From Brachyhypopomus gauderio (lineage: Eukaryota; Chordata; Actinopteri; Gymnotiformes; Hypopomidae): 64,000 nt of DNA. How positions within the stretch are numbered: position 1 is the first letter of the stretch; each line of letters starts with the position of its first letter. The notes beneath the pieces were generated by a model. That model did no database searches, was not told the origin of the DNA, and was given only the letters and a program-made list of their open reading frames with translations. The stretch lies in assembly GCF_052324685.1 (NCBI RefSeq), contig NC_135222.1:16946373-17010372 (forward strand). The letters run 5' to 3'. Positions 20,958 through 56,315 of the stretch are shown here, piece by piece. Position numbers and translations under genes: made by a program.

Positions 20958-22569
20958 AGATTATGGTAGTGCCCTTACTCTGAGTAAGATTACGATAGTA
21001 TCCTTACTCTGAGTAAGATTACGGATGATAGTATGCTTACTCTTGAGTAAGATTACAGTAGTGCCCTTATTCTGAGTAATATTATGGTAGTATCCTTACT
21101 CTGTGTAAGATTACGGAAGTGCCCTTACTCTAATGGTACAGCCGTATGTCTTGTAAATGCAGTCTGTTTCCACCTCTGGACACACGTCCATGTGGTCTTT
21201 AAGCTGCAGAAGAGAATCAACATTACTAGATCACTGTTGCTTATTAGACACAAGAGATTAGCAGGAACACACCAATAATGAACATGTAATATCTTTTACA
21301 TTTTAAACATGAAACTGATTGTGAAACAAATTGAAGTCAGAATTGGTGAGAATATAGTTTAACATTTTCACCTTATGTCTTTTTACCATCTGATGGCAAT
21401 TATTTGGACAGTGTATTTCAGCTTCTGGGCATGAGGTCTTTTCATGGTCCTGTAAAGGTTCATATCACAGTGCTGGTTAATTTCTGTATGAGCTAATCTC
21501 ACTAATGATGTTAAAACACAGATGATCCTCACAGGCAGCTGGCTCAGGGGGTACGGGTCCTGGCAGCAGCGACAGGGCTCGGTTCGGAAGGCGCAGATGC
21601 TTCTCTGATGGTCCATTGAGTCTTTGCGTAACAGGATGTCAGTACAGCCTGGGTTGGAACATGGCAGTAGTTCATAGGGACAAGCTTTCAGATGAACCTG
21701 AGAGAGACAGACAAGCCTTCAGGTTAACCTGATAGAGATAGACAGATGAGAAAGACGTGTGGGTTATTTTGGGTAGCTATCCCTTAGTGGAAACGTTTGA
21801 GCTGGACTCATTTGGTGCTTGGTCATTTTCATCATACACAGCTACAAAGCTCAAGCACACTGTGCTGTTTCTGTTTTGTTCTTACTAGTAAATGACACAG
21901 GGTCACTGTTTGTGCACATGCTGGAGAGTTGAGACAGTACACTTCTAAATTCAGTAGTTCCCGTTTACAGCAGTTGTCTTGAAAAACCTGAAAGCAACAG
22001 AACTTTTCAGAACATGTCAAATGTTGCATCTGAAAGCATCTCAGAATTCTCAGTTATGTAACAGGTTTATTTTTTACTTGCCTCCTCTGACTTGATCAAA
22101 GTGCCATCTAATGGGCATTTAGAAGTATCACCACTTTCACTAAAAATACATATAAATAAATGCATGAATATTTTTTAAAGGATAAATAAATGCATGAATA
22201 TTTTTGAAAGGTTTGATATATGCACCCACAAACAACATGCTAGACAATGTAAAATTTTTGAAGTACTAAACATTGATGTATTTAAGCAGTGGTGATGTTC
22301 AAGCTCTTTATTCTTCTTTTATTCGTTGCTCATTTCTGTCCTTACATGAACCTCCTTGTACACGAGGCACAGAAGATGTGGCCGCAGCCCGTCTGGTGGG
22401 GGTTCAGGACCACGCCACTGCACGCTGGACACACGAACTGCTGCTTCAGTTCGGCCACGAAGCTCATCGAGCGTCCAGCTAGCACGGCCTCCAGCTCCCA
22501 GCCCTTCACAGGGTCACAGCGCTGCTGGGACGAGCCGTGGTCCGGATGAGTGTGTTCTTCTGCTGCCAT
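16544..22569 (-). CDS. traf5: traf5, TNF receptor-associated factor 5 (10 coding exons)
   Basis: Cytoplasmic adaptor that links TNF-receptor-family members to NF-kB and JNK signalling. Exons in reading order: 22346-22569, 22082-22139, 21886-21987, 21533-21697, 21387-21449, 21129-21203, 20126-20218, 19447-19566, 17283-17454, 16544-17109. They give 1,638 nt, 545 residues, near the human length of about 557. Domain order: RING finger (CPACSGVVLNPHQTGCGHIF, then CASC and CPLDG), TRAF-type zinc fingers (DNCCKRELLNLEVYC; CSNPGC; CPNNC; DCIYKTYGC), coiled coil (VEQLQQDVSVQQVELKE onward), and a C-terminal MATH domain (SYDGKLIWKVHDY, FYTSRSGYKL, GTHLSLYVMVMRGDFDSLLP, DDTLFIKVKVD). NPHQTGCGH and DNCCKRE fit TRAF5 rather than TRAF3 (which has SPKQTECGH). 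The ATG at 22569 precedes the RING by about 40 residues. One intron has a GC donor, and the intron after exon 21129-21203 is full of copies of its own donor. Confidence 0.95.
17119..17140. repeat. (CA)n microsatellite in traf5
   Basis: Eleven CA units shortly upstream (minus strand) of the acceptor of the last traf5 exon. Confidence 0.85.
17690..18560 (+). mobile_element. L2-type LINE fragment, reverse transcriptase remnant
   Basis: Plus-strand translation with frame changes shows ACCATCGGCCACAAC (an IGHNIL-like motif), then VKYGIPQGSILGPILHS (RT domain B) near 17826-17880, LQLVQN near 18237-18253, and TCKALNVLVPQYLSEP near 18432-18483, the usual C-terminal order in fish L2 elements. It is 5'-truncated, internally deleted, full of stops, and interrupted by a short tandem repeat (18250-18365). 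It lies in a traf5 intron in antisense orientation. Confidence 0.8.
18250..18365. repeat. Short tandem array within the L2 fragment
   Basis: Imperfect units built from ACATAACCAAACCAGCATAA and CCAAGAGTCATAATCAAACC, expanded just after the LQLVQN-coding part of the L2 remnant. Confidence 0.8.
19031..19130. repeat. (AT)n microsatellite with ACAGAATAT interruptions
   Basis: A run of about 33 AT units, then three short AT blocks separated by ACAG-A. Confidence 0.95.
20700..21128. repeat. Imperfect repeat copying the traf5 exon donor
   Basis: About nine units of roughly 29-32 bases (TTACTCTGAGTAAGATTACG plus GTAGTGCCC variants) fill the intron flank from the donor at 21128 downward. On the minus strand each unit contains CAGAGTAAGG or CAGAGTAAGC, nearly the real donor context (TTAGA then GTAAGGGCACT). 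It is interrupted by an L2-type tail at 20847-20955. Confidence 0.85.
20847..20955 (+). mobile_element. L2-type retroposon tail with (ATT)n
   Basis: GTGTCCTTGGGTCTCATGAA followed by AGGCGCTTTATAAATAAAAT and a long ATT run is the familiar 3' end of teleost L2 elements. A second ATT run precedes it at 20815-20846. Confidence 0.8.
22082..22139 (-). other. traf5 exon with a GC splice donor
   Basis: This 58-base exon completes the RING (CPLDGTLIKSEE) and must end at GAGGAG to join in frame with VFQDNCCKRE. The next intron bases on the minus strand are GCAAGT, the best GC-donor consensus, and the intron ends TTTCAG. Confidence 0.85.
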
Positions 22570-23440
22570 ACCACTCACACACACTCCAACTGCACAGACG
22601 GACACAGAGATGGACACAGTCGTCAGATTCAGAAGTGCCACTCCACACAAGCATCGGTCAGTATCTGGCTTAATTATGAGTGAGTATCTGAAAGAGGTCC
22701 AGGTCGCGCTGTAGAACAAGAGTGGGCTAATATGAAGCGCTGTGAGTCATGTTTTAATGTGAGTCATTATTATCTTTTCGTAACCTTTTCCTTTAGTGCG
22801 ACTGTAGCAGCTTTACTGGGGTGTTGGAGATGCGCCCTCACCGGACGCTCTCGGCCAGTTTGTGGCTTGTGACCAGTTCGGTGTTGCTGCACTAAACGTG
22901 GGGATTCCCCAGTGTAAGCAAGTCAACCCAGACATATCCGAGTATTAAACATCTTTCCCGGAGTACATAATTCAGCACTTTCAATGCATTACTCACGAAC
23001 ACGGCACAACAGGTGTCCTCCATCTCCGTCTAAACCACTCGTTTAGTACTTTATCCAGCAGTTGAACATTTGGTTTCGCTTTGCACGCTCCACCACGCAA
23101 TAACTCCGGGCTAAAGGAAGTGTGCGTTTACTCTCGTTTTACGGGGGGGTTCGTACCTCGGAGTCGGTGCAGTTGGGTATTTAATCCGTGTGGATGTCTA
23201 GTTGATGCAGCAGTGTCGCGACCCAAGTGACAGCTCCGAACTGATCCCTGCACAGCGAGCGGAGCGCGAGCGCACGCGAACGCGTCGGTAGTGGCGCGAG
23301 GCCAGTTGAATATGAGCGGAACGCGCGTTACAGGAAGTAACGCGCAGCGCGAGCTCGACTATGATCAATACGGTGATCTCCGCTGTAGTTGTGTCTGGAA
23401 GGTGCATCTCTTGCCTCTGCCACACAGTATGTCTCCTGTC
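22570..23440 (-). promoter_or_regulatory. traf5 5' flank with CpG-rich promoter candidate
   Basis: Upstream of the traf5 ATG there is a likely acceptor (CTGTGCAG about 30 bases before the ATG), implying a non-coding first exon as in other TRAF5 genes. Between about 23170 and 23370 the sequence is dense in CG (for example GCGAGCGGAGCGCGAGCGC), fitting a CpG-island promoter. The transcription start cannot be placed from sequence alone. Confidence 0.5.
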
Positions 23441-25012
23441 GTGTAGTGAAACACTTTATATTTATATTTGCTGAGGTCGTACAAATATGAGACATAATTA
23501 ATCATAAAACATTACTCTGGGCTGTGAACTCCGATGTTTGGCCACTAACTCGCCCATCGGGTCTAGAGACTCAAAAGGACACCAAAGGACCACATGGAAT
23601 AAATGTTTGCTGGTTGTACTTGTTTTAATGCCTATAACGGTGAGGGCTGGCCGGTGTCAGCCTCCTCCACCGAGTGGTACAGAGGAAAAACGAATCCAAT
23701 CAGCAAGAGTCGCTTTCTACTGAGCAAGTGCTAGAAATAATCTAGACATTCACAGAGGGAAAGTTTGTGATAAGGGATACAATTTACACAGATACACATG
23801 TAAACCCTAAAGGTTTGTAAGGGAAAACGTTAAGACAGAGGCACTGAAAAAACACAATACATGAGAGAAAAGACACAATAAAAAAGAAGTGAAGGAATAA
23901 TCATCTCATGCAGTTTCAGCTGCAGAACACAAACGTCTTCAGAGAACGAACCACGACAAAGTGGAAGAGTTACAGCAGAACACAGACGAGGTCTGCAGAG
24001 CTCTGCCGGCTTTTGTACAGGACACAGAATCACACAACTCCACCTCTCTAGAAAAGGTACATACTTGAATGCCACAAGCTATGGTATGAACATTATTATT
24101 ATTTTGTAATAAAAGGGCACCAACAGTGTAGCATAGGACGCAGGCACATACTAACAGCTTTCATCTCTGGTTTCAATAGGGGATGGTTTCAAAAACGTCT
24201 ACCAAATATTAACACGAATAAAATAAATATTTTTTGCTGGAGGTTTCAAAATGTACAAAGAGCTATTTTAGTGTTCCTAGCCATCTCGGTTTCCCCTCGT
24301 GAAAACCTTCCAACACCTTCTCGCTCACTGAGCATCCGCCAGCCTTCATCATTACGAATGTTAAAGCATTACACACAAACAGGACAAAAAAATATTAATG
24401 TGAACAGATTTTAAAACTCATTAGCTAAATCCAAAATGAAACACCGCTTCAATGTAAACTCTACTGGGGGAAGGGAGCCTCAATACCAAGTTTCCAGTTT
24501 GTAATAAAACAATTTTCTCTTAGATCTTAAGAGCACTTTCATGGTGAAAGAAAATCCGGACGACAGGCATTACTCTATCTGTAGTCCTTAGCACCAAGTA
24601 TAAAAATAAATAATGCTTATATACAAGACAAGAGACTCAAACGTTCTGCAGTGGAGTTCAAACACATTACTGAAAAGGATTGAATAAACCCGTTCATCTG
24701 AGGACACCAGTAATCTGTTATTACGAACATCTGACGGTAAGACCACTCGGCAGAACAAAGTTCTCTTTCACTACTTATGAGGTCATAAGAATGTTATGAT
24801 TAAAACATTTCAAATCAGAAAATCAACAAGTCAGTTACACAATGTATTTCTGAATAAATAAAATCTAACCAAATATAAACTTTAAACTCAGTCAAAGGCT
24901 AATCTTCACAAATACATATTAAAACACTGAATTAACAAAACAGTGATCAATAGAAAAACACCACAAACAGGCCACAGCCCCGCTCCCCCCAACCTGGGAT
25001 CACTGCACATGC
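23441..25012 (-). other. rcor3 3' UTR and traf5 upstream intergenic sequence
   Basis: AT-rich non-coding DNA. The part nearest 25012 should be rcor3 3' UTR. No conserved coding, transposon or RNA gene was recognised. Confidence 0.5.
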
Positions 25013-26895
25013 TCAGTGCAGAGAGGAGGCGGGGTTTTCGGGCTGGATGCCCACCAGCGTGGGCGGCTGCTGGCCCAGAGTGGGGGTGGGAGTGGCCCCT
25101 GCAGCGGGGGCAGGGCGGGGGTTGAGGCGTGGGGGGAGGGGGTTGGAGGGCCGGATGAGGGGGGGCGGCTGGTTGAGAGACGGCCTAGGCTGCAGGAAGC
25201 GGGCCTGCTGCTGGAGGGGAGGGGGCTGTCTGTGCAGGGCGGGCGTGGCCGGCAGAGAGGGGCGGAGCAGAGGCGGAGGCTGGTTCAAAGATGCGGTGCC
25301 ACCCAGAGCGGAAATGCCCGAGGACGATACAGCAACAGGAGACGGTCCTGGTGCGGGGGTGACCTGGCCCTGCAGAACACCAGGGGGTTTTATTACTGGT
25401 CTTACAGACACAGAACACACTTGACACATTAACATGTATCCATAACCATGTATCCATTAACGGTGTGAATTTCTCACCGTGAGTACAGTACATTACCTCT
25501 TCCTCCTCTTCATCTGTGCTCTTTCCTGAAGGGGTATTGGAGTTGTTCTTCCCCTCTTCACCAGAGGTGGCACTGTCCCCATTGGGGGCACGAGTTCCTT
25601 GCTCTGCCTCCCACTCCTGTAGCACCTCCTCCAGGTTGAAGCGCCGGCGGTAGTTCACAAAGAAGTTTTTAACCTGCCCCACTGTCTTATTACCAATCAC
25701 ATCTGCGATGGCCTGGAAGTCTTTTCCATACTTGCGTACACCTGCGTGACAACACCATGGAACTGAAGTTAGTACGACAACACAGATCTGATCTTACACT
25801 AGCGCTGTGGTCCCGCCCCCAACCATGTACACGCCCTGGTCACGCCCCCAACCATGTACATACCCTGGACCCGCCCCCAACCCTGTACATACCCTGGACC
25901 CGCCCCCAACCCTGTACATACCCTGGACAGCAAGGAGCTGCTCGTCTGTAGTCCAGCGGGCATTAACCTTTTGGTTGCACTGAAATAATGGGAATAGAAA
26001 ACATTATTCATAGAAAACATTATTTTGCCTGTGAGAACAAGGTGTTACATTTTTTAGTGCTGATTTATAAAACAAAAATGACAAAGCCTATAAACTTTGT
26101 ATTGAAACACTTCAGCCGTTTAAGTAGTTGGAAACTTTGGCATTCTGAAATACTACAAGACAAAGGAACTTTCTCCTGTGTTGTGTGTTCTACGTGCTGG
26201 TTCTCCTGATGTTGTAAACAGCTGAATTTGCATCAGTTCTGCTGCAAATCTATTACAGCCTAGATTATAAAATAATGTAATAAATCAAGTTTGGTCTGAA
26301 CTCTGCAGATAAACTGACTGTAATGATTTACCTCAGGCAGCCGGTAATCATCGATTCCAGATTCGATCCTCTGTTTAAGACCACTGTTCAACTGCTTCGC
26401 ATTTTGAACCTAATGGGGAAAACCACCACCACCACGTTTAATTATTTGATTCTGGATCAGCAGCACAGTCATTCTGGGGAACACTTCACAAACTGATCCA
26501 AGTCCATTGACCACTCTACAGTACGGTGGTTCAGCAGTCAAGCACATCAAGCCTCCAGAGAATCAGGACAATTTAGAGAGTAACCCCACCCCCAACATGC
26601 ACTACACACACCTCCTACACACAGACACACACTTTATCCCTGAAGGAGAGACTAAGCATCCTCAACTATGTTGTCTATTCTAAATCCAATTATCTTAATA
26701 GTTTTATCTTATTTACTTTACTTCTTATTATCTTATTTACTTAACCTTTTTTACTTTTTATGTTATTTTAATATTTTTATCTTTAATTTCTTTTAACATT
26801 TTCCTTTTGTCTTATCTCCATTTAATGTTTATTTTATTTATACTGTAAAGCACTTTGAGTTGCATGTATGTATGAAAGGTGCTATACAAATAAAG

Positions 26896-26932
<37 letters not shown>

Positions 26933-29900
26933 GTTCTGCACCACTGTTCAGACGGACTAAAGGGAGTATACCCTAGAACAGGGGTGCCCACAAGTTTTCA
27001 GCTTGCGAGCTACTTATAAGATGACCAAGTCAGAAAGATCTACCTGGGGGTTGTGAGGTGGCGAACGTAATTTGTTGAGCGGGGGGTGTGGCCAATCAAA
27101 ATGTCAATGGAGGAATGTCAATTAAAATGCAACCGTCAGTGCAGATGTGCGATTCATCTACTACTATTTTATGTGACGCAATCTACGCACATTCCTTCGC
27201 GATCGACGGACACGATCGCGATCGACCGACACGATCGACGTAATGAGCACCCCTGCCCTAGAACAACATGTCTAGGGCATTTGTTCTCATGACTACTCAA
27301 CAATGTCTGTAAACGTTAGTATTTTTTTAACTATGGTTCTGGGAAACACATGGTCAGTCTGTCCGGTGTTTTTGGGTCCCAGCATCACTCTTGGAAACTG
27401 AATGATAAAATAATAATAATAATAATAATAATCATCATCAGACGTCGGGTTTTTGTTTACATTAAAAATGACTTCATGCACGGTGTTACATTTTGGTGCT
27501 AGGTTTTCTAGACAATCATGTAAATCGCAGTGTCAATAGTTAAAATAAGAGGACCCAGATTACAGGTGGGTGCTCACCTGTCTTTTAAGGGAGACCAGCT
27601 CCAGGTCCAGCTGGCGAAGGACAGTACTAGCTGCACTGGTGCTGCAGGACACAGCCACCACGTCCTCCTGCGTGAGGTACATGCCTTTGGGGGGCCGGCA
27701 CTTTGCGCGCTGGGAGTGATGTCTGTGCTGCAGCGTTTGGTGGTCCCTGCGGCCCAGACCCACTTTAGTGCTGGGCGGCTGGGGCTCACCGTGGCTCTGG
27801 GGACACACGGGGTCACGGGGACACTGCTGTCATTAATCACAAGTGCTGCTGTGAGGACTATTCATCTAAATCTAAATTTTTTTGGTCGTTGCAAACTACT
27901 CACCTCTTTTTTAGTGTCTTTGGTAGGGTCATAATCACTGTCGTTCGCTTCTATGGGATTGGCTTCCTCCATTTCTTCATCACTTCAAAAATAAAATACA
28001 AGTCACCATATATAAAGCAGTCATCTAGGGTTAGGGGTTAGGGTTAGTTAGGGCACCTTTCATCCCGATTACTGTGGTTAGGGTTAAGGGTTTAGGGCAC
28101 CTTTCATCCTGATTACTGCGGCTTGCCAGCTTCCTCGCTTGTCTGTCCATCAAGCTCGTTCTGGATCGCGTCTTCTTCCAGGAGTAGTAGTACTTCACAA
28201 GACTCGATATGGACTTGTCTGGCAACTGTAATAAATGATTCCAGTCTACAGTTCATTCTGTGAAACCCCGCAGGAACGTCCCAGTACTGCCCTCTTTCTC
28301 ACACTCAGACGTGAGACACTGCAACATGTTTACATTAAAGTAGCTTTTACAAGGAAACCATGATATCCACGATCCATTTAATTTCCAACTCTTGGGGGTC
28401 AAAGACCACACTACTACACTGACCAGCGAAAGGCAACAACAGTGAACAGCGAGAAGGAAGGATGTAGTTCAACTTAACTCTGATACAAAGGGCACTGTGA
28501 CGAAAGCAGCCACCCCACCCGGGACTCAGACGCAGGTCTGACCCATTTACACGGATCAGATCATCCACCACACTTATTAACTGGTAAGAGAACATGTTAC
28601 CATAACGCATCACTCACTAGCTGAATGTAACCGCCCATTTTTGCCTGATTAGGACTATTTTGCTGTATGAAACTGGTGACACAAACAAGTTGACAATAGT
28701 ATAATCAGAAAAATCATCTCAAAGTGTGCTGAAAACACCCACTACTGCTCAGCACAAAAACATGCACATAAACCCCTATAGTCTCAGCACTAGACCTGCA
28801 ACTTGGGACACCTGACAGGACAACTTTAGTATTTTAACAACGGATGCTATTAAAAGTGCAACACACAAAACCTTTACAAACACGATGCAAACCTAGAAAA
28901 CGGGACAGAAAATAGTGATTTTGGCCTCTGCTGGAATCTCACCATCTGCTGGATTCTGTGGAAGCTTTTCCCATGGAAGCTGAAGGCCTGCTCAAAAAGC
29001 ACTTTATCCTCCACGGTCCACTCATCTGGGAAAGGTGTGAAGTTGGGCAGGTCAGCCAGGGACTTCTCGATGTTGTGTCTGTGCCAGAAGAGCATACCAA
29101 GGGCCTGGTGGGCACAGAGAGTAGGATCACGCACACTGGCGTAGGACCAGGGGCTGCATGCCTGTAGCCCCACTGCACTACTTCAGGAGGGCTTCACGTA
29201 AACAGCTGCAGAAGCAGCACAGGGAAATGCAACATTTCACTGAAACGATGGAAAAGATCACTAACATTTTCTGCTTGGTATGGCACGTACAACTAAAAGT
29301 TTTGAAAAGCGCAACTAACACACCCACCTGCTCAACGTTATATCCATGCTTCTCTTTTGCAATGGCAATGTATTCATCCACTGGGGGGAAATGTAAAGTG
29401 TTTATGGCATGCAAAACTGACTGATTTAAATAAATGACTGGAAAATAAGAATAGGCTTGCTCGTACTTACACTTTGCGTCCACGATTGTATGGTACGGGG
29501 ACCACACCAGCATGCCCCCACTGTCTTTGTCACCATACTTCGTAGAACCTACACGATTCCGAAATAACATAAATCAAACATGTTTAATCTGCGTGCATCA
29601 ACACGTTTGACTAAATACGGTTATACGTTTACGTTAAACGTGTGTACGTGCATTTCCAAACCCGGAGTCATCAGCGCGCATGTTTGGTGCTCAGAACGGA
29701 GAAACACGCCGCCGTTAAAGAGCCCAACTCCCGCATGACGCGCGCGCTCGCCCGCGCGGTTACGTTTGCGGTAATCAAACGTTCTGAGGTTCCGCGTCCC
29801 ACCGGTAACGATCTACCGGCTCGCAATGACACGTCGACGATTTACTGCCACGAAATCTGACGCTTCGCGAGGCGACTCGCTAAGGTTTCAGTTTAAACAG

Positions 29901-30656
29901 CCCAGGCTAGCTGGCTAAATGTACCGCACCGGACGGCTAACGGAGCTGCGCGTGCGGTCTCGGTTCCGTTCCCGTTTCTCTAGTACATATTTCGTATATT
30001 TGAAACGACACGGTGTTCCACGTGAGATACGGTCACTCCACTAAACAACATAATTATACCGTCTGGCTGGACAAACGTTAAACCCGTTAGCCCGTTAGCG
30101 CCTCCGGCTAGCGAGAGTACCGAGGCTACCCCCCATTCCGCTCAGGCTCCTACACCGAGCAGAGGAGCCCTGGATGAGCGCGAGCCAGAGCCCGTATGAG
30201 CGCGAGCCGGAGCCCGTATGAGTGCGAGCTGCGCGCGCGAGCCGGAGCCCGTATGAGCGCGAGCTGGTTTTGAAAGCAACGGAAAATCTCCACAGCGACA
30301 CAGAGACAACAAGCGAGCCTACCGTACCGGGGTCGTAGTCGGGGATATTCGCCTGATAATCGGACCCCACACGCATCCCAACATCTGAAAGAAAAGGCGT
30401 AATTTATCCATCTGAAAGAATAAACGTTATTTATCTGAAATAATGGGTGTTATTTATCCAACGGACATGTTTTAATGTCCATAACCGAAACCCAACGTTA
30501 AGAGTGGCGGAGGCGGCTGTTCGAGGCTATACCGTGGTCGTCGTCGCTGCCGCTCTCCTCAGAAAAATGGCCATTCGAAGCGTTTGAGGGGCTTTTTGTC
30601 CCGTTGGATCGACCTTTCCCTAGATATTCCGAGCCCTTGTCCATCATTCCAGGCAT
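25013..30656 (-). CDS. rcor3: rcor3, REST corepressor 3 (CoREST family, 12 coding exons)
   Basis: Nuclear scaffold of LSD1/HDAC corepressor complexes. Exons in reading order: 30533-30656, 30328-30384, 29471-29548, 29328-29380, 28943-29104, 28101-28225, 27904-27982, 27578-27796, 26332-26409, 25922-25979, 25497-25741, 25013-25369; total 1,635 nt, 544 residues. Start [22 protein letters not shown]2 domain ([46 protein letters not shown]); first SANT domain ([35 protein letters not shown]); LSD1-binding linker ([34 protein letters not shown]); coiled coil; second SANT ([32 protein letters not shown]); Pro-rich tail ([20 protein letters not shown], ending SSLH). The N-terminus and Pro-rich tail identify RCOR3 rather than RCOR1 or RCOR2. 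It is divergent with kcnh1. Two exons have tandemly copied donor flanks. Confidence 0.96.
25806..25925. repeat. 29-bp minisatellite that multiplies an rcor3 splice donor
   Basis: Four units of 29 bases (CCGCCCCCAACCCTGTACAT plus ACCCTGGAC). On the minus strand the real exon end CCAGG then GTATGT (boundary at 25922) is repeated identically at 25893 and 25864, and in mutated form near 25835. Confidence 0.93.
26830..26932 (+). mobile_element. L2-type retroposon tail with (ATT)n
   Basis: CTGTAAAGCACTTTGAGTTG, then GAAAGGTGCTATACAAATAA and an ATT run: the standard 3' end of teleost L2/Maui-like elements, in an rcor3 intron. Confidence 0.8.
26979..27255. mobile_element. hAT MITE with 8-bp target duplication
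   Basis: Begins CAGGGGTGCCCACAAG and ends GAGCACCCCTG, flanked on both sides by CCCTAGAA (26971-26978 and 27256-27263). At 277 bp with no coding, it is a small non-autonomous hAT in an rcor3 intron. The right half is rich in GATCGACG-type repeats. Confidence 0.88.
27410..27440. repeat. (TAA)n/(TCA)n microsatellite
   Basis: Short trinucleotide run ATAATAATAATAATAATAAT continuing into CATCATCAT. Confidence 0.85.
28028..28122. repeat. Duplicated rcor3 exon end and donor with TTAGGG runs
   Basis: GGGCACCTTTCATCCTGATT at 28096 (real exon end and donor, minus strand) recurs as GGGCACCTTTCATCCCGATT at 28052, each preceded by a GGGTTAGGG-type stretch. On the minus strand this gives two copies of exon end, donor GTGCCC and telomere-like CCCTAA sequence about 44 bases apart. 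Confidence 0.85.
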
Positions 30657-30700
30657 CTTATTAATAAGTGTATTTTTGAATAAAATAAATTTAAAATTAT
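29640..30700 (-). promoter_or_regulatory. CpG-rich 5' end of rcor3
   Basis: High CG density across rcor3 intron 2 and exons 1-2 (for example GACGCGCGCGCTCGCCCGCG near 29738), as expected for the CpG island of a housekeeping gene. Inside intron 2 a roughly 22-base CG-rich unit (GCGAGCCGGAGCCCGTATGA) occurs three to four times at 30175-30262. Confidence 0.55.
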
Positions 30701-31211
30701 ATGCATTCAATACACAATTTATGTAGTCTGCCCTCTGCAATAACTCCCTGCGCAGCTGTGCCGCACCACTCCTGTCCAGTATCCCTCCACCGGAATATTA
30801 TTCACTTTCCTTAGTACTGACATTGTCGTAATAAATAGCTTATGTGTTTTATATTGTATTTTTTACAAAGTTAATTCAGTTAATGAATATTTAAATTCTG
30901 TTGGGTCTACAGACTATATGAACCTCACTAACGAACTAACTTCTTTAGCGGAAGGAATTATTTCGCGTTTAAACGGAGTCAAAATGCGGCCCTTGCATGC
31001 GCCAGACTTCTTCATGTGTTCAAAACAGTTATTAATAATACGACATAATATAAATTGTTATTGAAATGAAAAATACCAATGAAAAATCCAAAATACAAAG
31101 TATAATAACGTGTTATAAATGGTAGCTAATGCTCTGAATGATTTCATATTTACAAATAGGCCCCGCCCAGACAGATTTAAGATCCCTTAAACTTCGTGTG
31201 TGCATGCGTGT

Positions 31212-31256
<45 letters not shown>

Positions 31257-31267
31257 GCATGCGTGTT

Positions 31268-31330
<63 letters not shown>

Positions 31331-32083
31331 TGTGAGTGTGCGTGTGCGCGCTTAAGTGCGTTTTTGTATTGTTATTGTGCCCCCCCATAATAACTCAATT
31401 AGCTTAATAATATTTCTCCTACGTTAGGTACGTCTTATAGCATAATTCATACATTTGAAGACCTCCGCATGACATTCAGTAGCGAGATGTACGGATCGTT
31501 CCAGCAGATGGAGCCACAACACAGAGAACTTGATGATGTTCAGACGCTTATCGCGGAGTTCTTGACGTGTGCGCACAGCTGCGTACGAGATCTTCCACTA
31601 TCCAGTCATTCATTTATTTCATAAAAATAGTAGCCCATGGAAATATTGGTATGCACCATACTATTTAGCCTATTGTAAATTCAATTAATGTATAACACCC
31701 ATTTCGCGCAAAAGTACATAGTTTGAATGTGGTTAAGGTCTCCATTTGATGGATAAACTAAATTTTACAACAATCTTTGGGTAATGTAGATGGGGAATAG
31801 GGGGGCTGGTGATGGACTCATTAAGTAACCCAGAATCTGTTATATCTGTTTCGTCGTCTGGATGTGTGACACCGACCCAGGTTAGGGGATGCAGCTCGTC
31901 GATTAGATGGAGGTTTGCGTGGCACTACGTTTGCAATAGGGGCAGCACCATTACCGGGACGGTCCTGCATCTCTTTCCCCACAGCATCTTAACCATGTAG
32001 TCGTCTAAGAGGGAGTTGACCGTCCTCGTCCGGATTACTCCACGATCCAGCGTGTCCACCTTCTCACTCAGTGGGGTGTCGGC
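30701..32083. other. Divergent intergenic region between rcor3 and kcnh1
   Basis: About 1.4 kb separates the two start codons. It includes GT microsatellites (31218-31255 and 31271-31330) and otherwise plain sequence that must hold both promoters or 5' UTRs. No TATA box or start site could be assigned with confidence. Confidence 0.5.
31218..31330. repeat. Compound (GT)n microsatellite
   Basis: Two GT blocks separated by AGGCATGCGTGTTGG, followed by GAGTGTGAGTGTGCG. Confidence 0.95.

Positions 32084-56315
<24,232 letters not shown>

Noticed and set aside
16544-22569. TRAF3 as identity for this TRAF gene
   Set aside because: The 14q32-like neighbours suggested it, but the RING (NPHQTGCGH) and DNCCKRE motifs and the rcor3/kcnh1 linkage favour TRAF5.
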